Shown piece by piece: positions 1-5,342 of a DNA stretch of 7,482 bases. Source of the DNA: an uncultured Pseudomonadota bacterium (GTDB taxonomy: Bacteria; Pseudomonadota; Gammaproteobacteria; Burkholderiales; Burkholderiaceae_C); NCBI GenBank assembly GCA_900320815.1, contig ONTY01000055.1, positions 1 to 7,482 on the forward strand, written 5' to 3'. Below the pieces are notes generated by a model. It ran no database searches. It saw only the letters and a program-made list of their open reading frames with translations, and was not told where the DNA came from. The stretch's first letter is position 1. Each line of letters opens with the position of its first letter. Both the position numbers and the translations under genes were made by a program.

Positions 1-1058
1 GTGGTAATGGTTGCCATACCGACCAAGTACTGAATCAGTGTGCTTGGTTGGGGAAAATTGAAGCGTTTGTCGCCAAAAATATCAGTGATTTCTTTGGTGC
101 CACTTTGCGTCATGCCGACAATATCGGAAGGAAGAACAGTGCTTGCAGCGACGATGCCGTACTCTGCGCCACCTTTTTTGACATCGTCTTCTTTCCAATA
201 GCGTAAAACTGGCTTGGTGATTCTTAAAAAATCATAATCACCGGGAAATATCACACGCCCTTCATCATAATATCTCTGAAACGTGTCTTTGGTTATAGCC
301 CAGCATCTTAGCGGGTTGACTGGATATTTATTTCCGGTGCGAGGGTCAATAATAGTATAATCGCTGTTGGGGCGTTCCTGGATGGTTCTCTGGGTTGTCA
401 AATCATGGAAACGCCACGGTCTACCCGGAAAATCCGGGGTCTCGTGATATTTTCGCTCTTTTCCCCTTACGCCAGCCTTGAATTGTGCAGAGCGTGCGTA
501 GCACAAAATATGCTCGCAATCTTGCGATACGCCAAAAGGAACATCTGATTTTGCTGTTCTTTTTCGCCATGACATATCGGCAACAAAGTTGCGTGCTTCA
601 AAAATCTCGTCACACATGAGCCGCAGGCGCGCCACTTCATTATCATCAATGGAAATAAATATCACACCATCATCACGCAAAAACTGCCGCAGCAGCACAA
701 GGCGCGGATACATCATGCACAGCCAGCGGTCGTGGCGGTCAAGGGTTTCGCCCTCCCTGCCGACGACTTCGCCCAGCCAGCGGCGGATTTCGGGGCTGTT
801 GACGTTGTCGTTGTAGACCCAGCCCTCGTTGCCGGTGTTGTAGGGCGGGTCAATGTAGATGCACTTGACCTGGCCGGCGTAGCGCGGCAGCAAGGCTTTC
901 AAGGCGTGCAGGTTGTCGCCCTGCACGATGAGGTTGCCGGGGTCAGTGCCAGCCGCCTCGCCGCAAGAAAGCTGCGGCACCGGCTCTAGCAGGCGCACGG
1001 GCACGCGGCTGTGGTGTTGTTGCACGGCGGCTTTGCCAATCCAGTTGAGTGTAGGCAT
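1..1058 (-). CDS. Type III-like (beta-class) site-specific adenine DNA methyltransferase, partial (C-terminus beyond window)
   Basis: The frame is open from the ATG at 1058 to the window edge (352 complete codons). It should transfer a methyl group from S-adenosylmethionine to adenine N6 at a specific DNA site, probably as the Mod subunit of a type III restriction-modification system. The catalytic motif IV is DPPYNTG, with DPPY at residues 70-73, and comes early. A motif I (FxGxG type) is expected beyond the window, after the visible FPQPSTLIQYL segment near the edge, which is the beta-class order. The N-terminus (MPTLNWIGKAAV) matches the usual start of this family, supporting the ATG, although no clear Shine-Dalgarno is seen. 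Codons for residues 1 to about 115 are GC-rich (near 65%) while those after it are near 45%, which suggests a mosaic gene or a swapped target-recognition part. No restriction subunit is visible. Family assignment is secure; its specificity and pairing with a nuclease are unknown. Confidence 0.92.
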   Translation of the reverse strand, partial: MPTLNWIGKAAVQQHHSRVPVRLLEPVPQLSCGEAAGTDPGNLIVQGDNLHALKALLPRYAGQVKCIYIDPPYNTGNEGWVYNDNVNSPEIRRWLGEVVGREGETLDRHDRWLCMMYPRLVLLRQFLRDDGVIFISIDDNEVARLRLMCDEIFEARNFVADMSWRKRTAKSDVPFGVSQDCEHILCYARSAQFKAGVRGKERKYHETPDFPGRPWRFHDLTTQRTIQERPNSDYTIIDPRTGNKYPVNPLRCWAITKDTFQRYYDEGRVIFPGDYDFLRITKPVLRYWKEDDVKKGGAEYGIVAASTVLPSDIVGMTQSGTKEITDIFGDKRFNFPQPSTLIQYLVGMATIT

Positions 1059-1072
1059 GGTGAGTTTTAACA

Positions 1073-1135
1073 GAGTATTGCGTGGATACCGGCTATATAA
1101 GCCAGCATTGCAGATTCATAATATGGAGTATATAG
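1073..1135. repeat. Structured intergenic element, copy A (box-hairpin-box)
   Basis: Box GAGTATT at 1073-1079, stem arms CCGGCT (1089-1094) and AGCCAG (1100-1105) with a 5-nt loop, 18 nt (1108-1125), then box GAGTATATAG (1126-1135). The two GTAT starts are 53 nt apart, as in copy B. The single mismatch in the stem (C-A) would be a U-G wobble on the minus strand. The copy lies just upstream of the methyltransferase start at 1058, so it could be part of that gene's 5' region. It is the most diverged of the four copies: its first box has GTATT instead of GTATA. No known repeat family is recognised. Confidence 0.6.
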
Positions 1136-1209
1136 ATTTTTCCCCCTGCTGCGCTGGCGGCTATCTTAGTGGTGTGGGGAAAGGGGGCGCGCGCTGCGCG
1201 GCAGCGTGC

Positions 1210-1215
1210 TAGAAT
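1210..1215 (+). promoter_or_regulatory. Possible -10 box of tRNA-Lys
   Basis: TAGAAT lies 21 bp before the mature tRNA and is followed by GC-rich GCGCGGC. A GC-rich discriminator is typical of stable-RNA promoters under stringent control. No good -35 box is seen at the right distance, so this is tentative. Confidence 0.4.
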
Positions 1216-1235
1216 GCGCGGCTTTCCGGCACACA

Positions 1236-1311
1236 GGGTCGTTAGCTCAGGTGGTAGAGCAGCGGACTTTTAATCCGTTGGTCGCAGGTTCGAGTCCTGC
1301 ACGACCCACCA
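1236..1311 (+). tRNA. tRNA-Lys (anticodon UUU)
   Basis: A complete 76-nt cloverleaf. The acceptor arms GGGTCGT and ACGACCC pair perfectly. The D arm is GCTC/GAGC, the anticodon arm GCGGA/TCCGT has loop CTTTTAA with anticodon TTT at 1269-1271, and the T arm GCAGG/CCTGC has loop TTCGAGT. The discriminator is A and the CCA end is encoded. It decodes AAA and AAG lysine codons. The sequence just 3' of it carries an integrase remnant, so this tRNA has probably served as an integration site. No second copy of its 3' end (an attR) was found in the window. Confidence 0.98.
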
Positions 1312-1322
1312 CTGACATATAC

Positions 1323-1359
1323 AAAGCCGTCCAGCAAGCTCAAGCTGGACGGCTTTTTT
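1323..1359 (+). terminator. Intrinsic terminator after tRNA-Lys
   Basis: An 11-bp perfect stem, AGCCGTCCAGC (1325-1335) with GCTGGACGGCT (1344-1354), has an 8-nt loop and ends in a run of six T (1354-1359). Two upstream A residues can extend the pairing into the T run. It starts 11 nt after the tRNA and should end the tRNA transcript. Confidence 0.9.
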
Positions 1360-1399
1360 CATGGGCGAATCAGGAGGTTGGCGTCTAACGCGGGCAAAT

Positions 1400-1600
1400 G
1401 CAGTCCATTGACATAAAGCGCCAAAACTGACGCCCACGGGGCTTTACCTTGAAGTGTCGCCAGCGGGCAGCAAGCGGTGGTTTCAGAAACTCTACAAGAG
1501 GGCAAGGAGACGCGCATTGCCCTTGGCAGCTATCCCGCTGTGAACTTGGCAAAGGCGCGCCGCTTGCAAGATGAGAGTAAAGGCGCAGCGCAGGCAGAGA
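1400..1600 (+). pseudogene. Decayed remnant of a P4-type tyrosine integrase (N-terminal arm-binding domain)
   Basis: Pieces of an integrase N-terminal domain (the DUF4102-like arm-DNA-binding region) are readable in shifting frames. About 1423-1440 reads KTDAHG. From 1442 another frame reads LYLEVSPAGSKRWFQKLYK. After about 1499 a one-base loss moves the frame to GKETRIALGSYPAVNLAKAR and on to RLQDES. This matches the family pattern of GLYLEV, then GSK.W, then R.ALG.YP..LA.AR. At least two frameshifts, no good start and no catalytic domain are present, so it is not functional. It lies directly 3' of tRNA-Lys, the usual place for such integrases, and runs into the end of the mscS-type gene, so the rest of the element has been deleted. 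The boundaries are approximate. Confidence 0.8.
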
Positions 1601-2773
1601 CTAAAGCCCTGGTTGCGGCGCCTTTGCTGTCAGTTTTTCACCCTGCGGCGCGGTAAAGGAGAGTTGCTGCACACCATCGGCCAGCAGCACCGTGCGCGTG
1701 GGAAAAGCAAACTGCGCGCCGTGCTGCTGGACGATTTTCATAATATCCAGCAGCACGCGCTGTTTGACGGCGTGATATTCCACCAGCGCTTTCGTTTTTG
1801 TATAGCACCACAGCAACACATCCAGCCCTTCTGGCGCACACGCAGTCAAGTTCACCATCAGCGTCTGCCCCTTCACAATATCCTTGCTCTGGTGCAGCAT
1901 CTGGCGCACATCGGCGCAAATCGCCTCGATTTTGTCAGCGTCCTCATAGCGCAGGCGCAGCGTCTCCAAAATCCTGCGGTGCGTCATGCGCGTGGGCGTT
2001 TCCACCACCGCCGAAGTAAACAGCGCATTGGGCACATACAGCGGGCGTTTGTCAAAGGTGCGGATGCGCGTGCTGCGCCAGCCAATATATTCCACCGTGC
2101 CCTCCATATTTTTCTCCGGCAGCCGCACCCATTCGCCCACTTTGAAGGGCTTGTCCATATATACCGTCAGCCCGCCCAAAAAGTTTGCCAGCAAATCCTT
2201 GGCGGCAAAACCCACCGCAATACCGCCCAGCCCGCCAAAGGCCAGCACACCGGACACCGACAGCCCCAGCGTCTGCATCACCATCAGCGTCGCCACCGCC
2301 CACACCAGCAGCCGCAGCGCCTTGCCTGCGGCGTGCGCCGTACCTTTGTCCAGCTGCACCGCGCCGCGCTGCCGCTTTGTGCCCTCCGGCAGCGGTGCCA
2401 CCAGCATCATTTCCACTTCATAGACAAAGCGCGTGATAAACAGCGCCGACAAAAGCACCGGCGCCAAAATGCGGGCATTATTAAACGCCACCAGCGCCCA
2501 ATTTGTCTCCAGCGGCTCGAGCACCCGCGCCGCCACCGACAGCGCCGTCAGCCACACCGCCAGCCGCAGCGGCACACGCAACGCGCGCAGCAGCACGTCG
2601 TCCCATCGCGTTGGCGTTTTATCCGCCCAGTGCGCCAGAAAATCCAGCAGGCGCAATAACACCACATTACTGCCCAGCGTCAGCAGCACCAGCACCGCCA
2701 GCTGCACCCCCCAGATATGGGCATCGCTCGATACCTGGAAATACTGCAAAAACCATTCTTTCAATTCTTCCAT
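1601..2773 (-). CDS. MscS-family mechanosensitive ion channel
   Basis: The protein has 390 residues and forms an inner-membrane channel that should open under membrane tension to release solutes after osmotic downshock. Hydrophobic segments lie near residues 22-46, 67-84, 100-117 and 152-172, followed by a Gly/Ala-rich pore-lining helix (FGGLGGIAVGFAAKDLLANF, about 179-198), the signature of this family. A beta domain with VGEWVRL, VEYIGWRSTRIRT and YVPNALF follows, then the soluble C-terminal domain. The start at 2773 is chosen over the one 25 codons upstream (2848) because an AGGAG sits 9 nt before it and the upstream extension has no membrane-protein character. The layout of several helices before the pore is closer to YbdG/YnaI-type channels than to the short E. 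coli MscS. The gene is divergent from folA. Its last few codons and stop fall in or beside the integrase remnant, so the C-terminal tail may be altered. Confidence 0.93.
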   Translation of the reverse strand: MEELKEWFLQYFQVSSDAHIWGVQLAVLVLLTLGSNVVLLRLLDFLAHWADKTPTRWDDVLLRALRVPLRLAVWLTALSVAARVLEPLETNWALVAFNNARILAPVLLSALFITRFVYEVEMMLVAPLPEGTKRQRGAVQLDKGTAHAAGKALRLLVWAVATLMVMQTLGLSVSGVLAFGGLGGIAVGFAAKDLLANFLGGLTVYMDKPFKVGEWVRLPEKNMEGTVEYIGWRSTRIRTFDKRPLYVPNALFTSAVVETPTRMTHRRILETLRLRYEDADKIEAICADVRQMLHQSKDIVKGQTLMVNLTACAPEGLDVLLWCYTKTKALVEYHAVKQRVLLDIMKIVQQHGAQFAFPTRTVLLADGVQQLSFTAPQGEKLTAKAPQPGL

Positions 2774-2782
2774 TGCTGCCCG

Positions 2783-2787
2783 CTCCT
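2783..2787 (-). promoter_or_regulatory. Ribosome binding site deciding the mscS-type start
   Basis: AGGAG on the minus strand, 9 nt before the ATG at 2773. No comparable site precedes the alternative ATG at 2848. Confidence 0.65.
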
Positions 2788-2888
2788 GCTGCGCACAAAA
2801 AACATAAAAAAAACGCGGCGCCCCGCATACCGCGTGCCGCCGCCGCACACTATTTTATACTCTGGCGGCAACGCATTTTTATTCCATC

Positions 2889-3434
2889 ATGGATACTGAA
2901 AATACTGAAAAAACCGCCTGCGCTGTGCCCCGCCTTGCCCTCATTTGGGCGGCGGCGCGCGGCGGCGCCATCGGGCGCGCGGGCACGCTGCCCTGGCAGC
3001 TGCCTGAGGACCTGGCGCATTTCCGGCGCCTGACCCTTGGCTGCCCCGTCATCATGGGGCGCCGCACCTGGGCGGGGCTGCCCGCGCGCTTTCGCCCCTT
3101 GCCCGGGCGGCGCAACATCGTGCTCACGCGCAGCAGCCACTGGGCTGCAGACGGCGCCGAGTGCGCCGCCAGCCTGCACGACGCGCTGCGGCTGGCGGCT
3201 GGTGCTGCACTGGCCTGGTGCATCGGCGGCGCGCAAACATACGCGCAGGCGCTGCCGCTGGCTGACGAAATCCACGCCACTGAAATTGAACTTGACGTGC
3301 CGGACGCTGACGCCTTCGCTCCCACCCTCGGCGCCGACTGGCGCGAAACGCAGCGCAGCACGCACACCGCTGCCAACGGACTGCGCTATCACCTGGTGCG
3401 CTATGAAAAGATAGACAAGGGTATATTGGCGTAG
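2889..3434 (+). CDS. folA: Dihydrofolate reductase
   Basis: The enzyme of 181 residues reduces dihydrofolate to tetrahydrofolate with NADPH in the cytoplasm, supplying one-carbon carriers for thymidylate, purine and methionine synthesis. Visible family features are IGRAGTLPWQLPEDL (residues 28-42, with the substrate-binding acid D41 equivalent to E. coli D27), PVIMGRRTW (53-61), RPLPGRRNIVLTR (69-81, with R74 at the folate glutamate-binding position) and the cofactor-binding CIGGAQ segment near 110-116. Length is slightly above the usual 160-170, because of about 13 extra N-terminal residues before the core and a short C-terminal tail. No clear Shine-Dalgarno precedes ATG 2889, and a GTG at codon 13 is a possible later start. 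The last codons and the stop (Gly-Ile-Leu-Ala-stop) lie inside element copy B. It is divergent from the channel gene. Confidence 0.96.
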   Translation: MDTENTEKTACAVPRLALIWAAARGGAIGRAGTLPWQLPEDLAHFRRLTLGCPVIMGRRTWAGLPARFRPLPGRRNIVLTRSSHWAADGAECAASLHDALRLAAGAALAWCIGGAQTYAQALPLADEIHATEIELDVPDADAFAPTLGADWRETQRSTHTAANGLRYHLVRYEKIDKGILA

Positions 3435-3481
3435 CCGGCAGAACATGCCGGCATCCATTAATCTCTGTGATGAGTATATAA
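3419..3481. repeat. Structured intergenic element, copy B (overlaps folA stop)
   Basis: Box GGGTATATTG at 3419-3428, perfect stem GCCGGCA (3434-3440) and TGCCGGC (3446-3452) with a 5-nt loop, 18 nt (3454-3471), then box GAGTATATAA (3472-3481). The two GTATA starts are 53 nt apart. The second box also forms its own 7-bp inverted repeat, TGAGTAT/ATACTCA (3471-3488). The left edge is inside the folA reading frame and supplies its stop. No T-run follows the hairpin, so it does not look like a standard plus-strand terminator. Confidence 0.7.
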
Positions 3482-3560
3482 ATACTCACATAGATGCAAA
3501 CAGATCGCCGGCGATTTATACCGGTAATCACTGTATACCCTTATAGATATTCCTTTTGCC
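3435..3560. other. folA-rlmB intergenic region, rich in palindromes
   Basis: This gap of 126 bp contains most of copy B and then further perfect palindromes: a 12-bp one at 3504-3515 (ATCGCCGGCGAT), an 8-bp one at 3519-3526 (TACCGGTA) and GTATAC at 3533-3538. The GTATA at 3533 is 59 nt after the second box of copy B, the same distance as between tandem copies C and D. This may be the start of a truncated further copy. A promoter for rlmB could lie in the AT-rich 3530-3555 stretch, but I cannot place it. Confidence 0.5.
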
Positions 3561-4313
3561 ATGACTGCTCCCCTACAACTGCTGTGCGGCTTTCACGCCG
3601 TCAATGCGCGGCTGAAAACTGCCCCCGCTTCCATCGTCCAGCTTTACGTCGATGCCACGCGCCGCGACGCGCGCATGCAGCAGCTGCTGGCGCGTGCCGC
3701 CCAAGCCGGCGTGCACCCCATCGCTGCCGATGCGGCGCGGCTCGCCGGGCTGGCCGGTGGCGTGCGCCATCAGGGCGTTGTGGCGCGCGTGCAGCCGCTG
3801 GCGCAGCCGCGCTCACTCGATGCGCTGCTCGACGCCCTGGAGGCGCAGCACGGCGAGCCGCCGCTGTTGCTGCTGCTGGACGGCGTCACCGATCCGCACA
3901 ACCTGGGCGCGTGCCTGCGCGCAGCGGACGGCGCCGGCGCGCACGCCGTCATCGCCCCGCGTGACCGCGCCGCCAGCATCAACGCCACAGCCGCACGCGC
4001 GGCCAGCGGCGCCGCCGACACGGTGCCGTACTTCATGGTCACGAACTTGGCGCGCACCATGCGCGCGCTCAAAGAGCGAGGCATCTGGATTACCGGCGCC
4101 GCTGACGCCGCCGAGGGCACAATTTATGAGGCTGATTTCTGCCCCCCCACGGCGATTGCCCTTGGCGCCGAGGGCGCGGGACTGCGGCGACTCACGCGCG
4201 AGACGTGCGACGCGCTGGCGCGCATCCCGATGTGCGGCGCCGTCCAGAGCCTGAACGTATCGGTGGCGTGCGGCGTGTGCCTGTTTGAGGCGCGGCGCCA
4301 GCGCAGCCGCTGA
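3561..4313 (+). CDS. rlmB: 23S rRNA (guanosine-2251 2'-O)-methyltransferase RlmB
   Basis: This SpoU/TrmH (SPOUT) family enzyme of 250 residues methylates the ribose of G2251 in the peptidyl-transferase P loop of 23S rRNA, using S-adenosylmethionine. The N-terminal substrate-binding part begins with [11 protein letters not shown] (residues 8-18), typical of RlmB. The catalytic half shows the three SPOUT motifs: motif 1, [20 protein letters not shown] (105-124, with N114 and R120); motif 2, [13 protein letters not shown] (199-211); and motif 3, [15 protein letters not shown] (222-236), forming the knotted cofactor site. Length and architecture are normal. No strong Shine-Dalgarno precedes ATG 3561, but the protein start aligns with the family. 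It is followed 62 nt later by a hydrolase gene in the same direction and is probably co-transcribed with it. A related paralogue such as TrmH is less likely because of the RlmB-type N-terminal domain. Confidence 0.95.
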   Translation: MTAPLQLLCGFHAVNARLKTAPASIVQLYVDATRRDARMQQLLARAAQAGVHPIAADAARLAGLAGGVRHQGVVARVQPLAQPRSLDALLDALEAQHGEPPLLLLLDGVTDPHNLGACLRAADGAGAHAVIAPRDRAASINATAARAASGAADTVPYFMVTNLARTMRALKERGIWITGAADAAEGTIYEADFCPPTAIALGAEGAGLRRLTRETCDALARIPMCGAVQSLNVSVACGVCLFEARRQRSR

Positions 4314-4375
4314 ATGGAGGCGAGTGCTACGCCATACTGTTGCGCGCGTTGCGTGTTTTTCCTTGATGCTGTGCC

Positions 4376-5125
4376 ATGTCTGCCACCCACCCTGCCCTGC
4401 CTTTGTTCATCTTGCTGCATGGCACATGCTTTAACGGCGCGCAGTGGCGCGTGTATGAGCAGCTGCTGGCGGATGTGGCCGAGGTGTGCGCGCCGGATTT
4501 GCCGGGGCACGGTGCGCGGGCTGCGCAGCCGTTCAGCATGGCGGCGGCGCGCCGTGTGGTGCACGAGGCGGTGCAGACGGCGGGAGCGCGTCCCGTCATC
4601 CTTGGTGGGCATTCGCTGGGCGGCTTTGTGGCGATGAGCTATGCGGCGGTGCATGGGCGGCGGCTGGCGGGGCTGGTGCTGATGGGCAGTGCGACGGAGC
4701 CGCGCTGCCGCGCAGCAGCTTCTTTCCGCATGGTGGCGCGGCTGTGGGAGGCGATGGGCGCAGAGCGCGTGCGCCAAATGCACGAGCTGACGGTGGGGCG
4801 GCGCGCCGATGCACGCGTGTGGCGCGCCATCAGCGCGCGTGGCGAGAGCTTTGGCGCGGTGCGCGCGGCGTGGTGGGCGGTGATGGCGCACAGCGGCTCC
4901 TGGCAGCTGCGGCGTGTGCCCTGCCCCACGCTGGTGCTGGGTGGGCGGCTGGATGTGCTGCACCTGCAGGCGGCGCGCTTTGCGGCGGCGGCGCCGCACG
5001 GGCGTGTTGTGACGGCGCCGTGGCGCGGGCATGTGTGGTCGCTGACGCATCCAGAGGAAGTGGCGGGGCACTTGCGCCGCTTTGTTGAACAAGAGTGCGG
5101 CGCTGTCCACCCACCGATGGCGTAA
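4376..5125 (+). CDS. Alpha/beta-fold hydrolase
   Basis: The predicted cytoplasmic alpha/beta hydrolase has 249 residues. The oxyanion-hole HG is at residues 15-16, and DLPGHG at 41-46 is typical of the family. The nucleophile elbow GHSLGG (78-83) puts the catalytic serine at 80. Towards the C-terminus, PTLVLGGRLDVLH carries the likely catalytic aspartate, and RGHVWSLTHPEEV carries the likely catalytic histidine. Esterase, lipase and carboxylic-ester or thioester hydrolase roles all remain possible, and nothing in the sequence names the substrate. No signal peptide is seen. It lies 62 nt after rlmB, and an intervening GGAGG (4316-4320) is too far from the start to serve as its ribosome site. 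Codon usage is strongly GC-rich like its neighbours. The family is certain; the function is not. Confidence 0.9.
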   Translation: MSATHPALPLFILLHGTCFNGAQWRVYEQLLADVAEVCAPDLPGHGARAAQPFSMAAARRVVHEAVQTAGARPVILGGHSLGGFVAMSYAAVHGRRLAGLVLMGSATEPRCRAAASFRMVARLWEAMGAERVRQMHELTVGRRADARVWRAISARGESFGAVRAAWWAVMAHSGSWQLRRVPCPTLVLGGRLDVLHLQAARFAAAAPHGRVVTAPWRGHVWSLTHPEEVAGHLRRFVEQECGAVHPPMA

Positions 5126-5141
5126 ACACGAGGCTGTGCCT

Positions 5142-5205
5142 TGGTATAGTTACGCCTTCCAGCATAAGTTGCCGGCAGCAATGTACAAATATGCTGGGTA
5201 TATAG
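5142..5205. repeat. Structured intergenic element, copy C
   Basis: Box with GGTATAG at 5143-5149, stem arms CCAGCA (5159-5164) and TGCCGG (5170-5175) with a 5-nt loop, 18 nt (5178-5195), then box GGGTATATAG (5196-5205). GTATA starts are 54 nt apart. The one stem mismatch (A-C) becomes a G-U wobble on the minus strand. A competing long-range pairing exists: CCAGCATA (5159-5166) is perfectly complementary to TATGCTGG (5190-5197), which would enclose the hairpin and sequester the start of the second box. Confidence 0.65.
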
Positions 5206-5254
5206 AGGCGGCAGAGGTGGCTCTTGCGCCCGAACAAAGCCAACAGTAATGAAA

Positions 5255-5318
5255 GGGTATAAACAACATCGCCCGCATTGTTTGCGGGCGATGGATTGAT
5301 AAAAGGCAGGGTATATAG
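5255..5318. repeat. Structured intergenic element, copy D
   Basis: Box GGGTATAAAC at 5255-5264, stem CCCGCA (5272-5277) and TGCGGG (5283-5288) with a 5-nt loop, 18 nt (5291-5308), then box GGGTATATAG (5309-5318). GTATA starts are 54 nt apart, as in copy C. The stem is extended to 11 bp by flanking pairs (5267-5293). Its third base pair is C-G where copy B has G-C, which is a compensatory change. Copy D follows copy C in tandem. Confidence 0.7.
5258..5293 (-). terminator. atpC: Possible terminator of the atpG-atpC transcript
   Basis: On the minus strand an 11-bp perfect hairpin (5267-5293, loop 5 nt) begins 50 nt after the atpC stop and is followed by the T-rich GTTGTTTATA. The T run is interrupted, so efficiency is uncertain. 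The hairpin is the core of element copy D, so its terminator role may be secondary. Confidence 0.5.
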
Positions 5319-5342
5319 TGCTCTGGGCGTTTGTGATGGCGG

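Larger units (their letters stand above)
1059..1235. other. Intergenic region between methyltransferase and tRNA-Lys
   Basis: This divergent gap of 177 bp holds element copy A near the methyltransferase and the probable tRNA promoter near 1210. It should carry the promoters for both directions. On the minus strand it is AT-rich with several TATA-like strings, but no convincing -35/-10 pair for the methyltransferase could be chosen. Confidence 0.5.
5126..5342. other. Convergent intergenic region with tandem elements C and D
   Basis: This gap of 217 bp separates the ends of the hydrolase (plus) and atpC (minus) genes and is almost filled by copies C and D. Between them, 5207-5230 can fold as an imperfect GGCG...CGCC hairpin with an inner AGAG/CTCT pair. 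No open frame of interest is present. Confidence 0.6.

Noticed and set aside
1206..1388. Open frame of 60 codons across the tRNA
   Set aside because: It reads through the tRNA-Lys gene and its terminator, so it is not a protein gene.
1312..1640. Second copy of the tRNA 3' end (attR) downstream
   Set aside because: I looked for the T-arm and acceptor sequence (CGAGTCC and following) and did not find it in the window.
1571..2659. Long plus-strand open frame of 362 codons opposite the channel gene
   Set aside because: It is antisense to the well-supported MscS-family gene, and its His/Gln/Arg-rich translation has no recognisable domain; it is a shadow caused by GC-rich codons.
2774..2848. Upstream start for the channel gene (25 extra residues)
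   Set aside because: The 2773 start has AGGAG at a good distance; the extension looks like translated intergenic DNA.
3419..3481. Element as integron attC sites
   Set aside because: The conserved GTTRRRY/RYYYAAC ends of attC and its bulged arms are absent, and no integron integrase is present.
4314..4637. Open frame starting immediately after the rlmB stop
   Set aside because: It overlaps the alpha/beta hydrolase in another frame and its Cys/Arg-rich product has no known pattern; the hydrolase is far better supported.
4124..5110. Minus-strand open frame of 328 codons over rlmB end and hydrolase
   Set aside because: It spans two real plus-strand genes and gives low-complexity Arg/His-rich sequence; a shadow.
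5142..5318. Repeated boxes as a CRISPR array
   Set aside because: The repeated boxes are only about 10 bp, the sequence between them is itself structured and similar in layout, and no cas gene is near.
1073..5318. GTATATAG boxes as simple -10 promoter boxes
   Set aside because: Two copies lie in a convergent gap with no gene to serve on the plus strand, and the fixed distance to a hairpin and a second box is not a promoter layout. A partial promoter role in single copies cannot be excluded.
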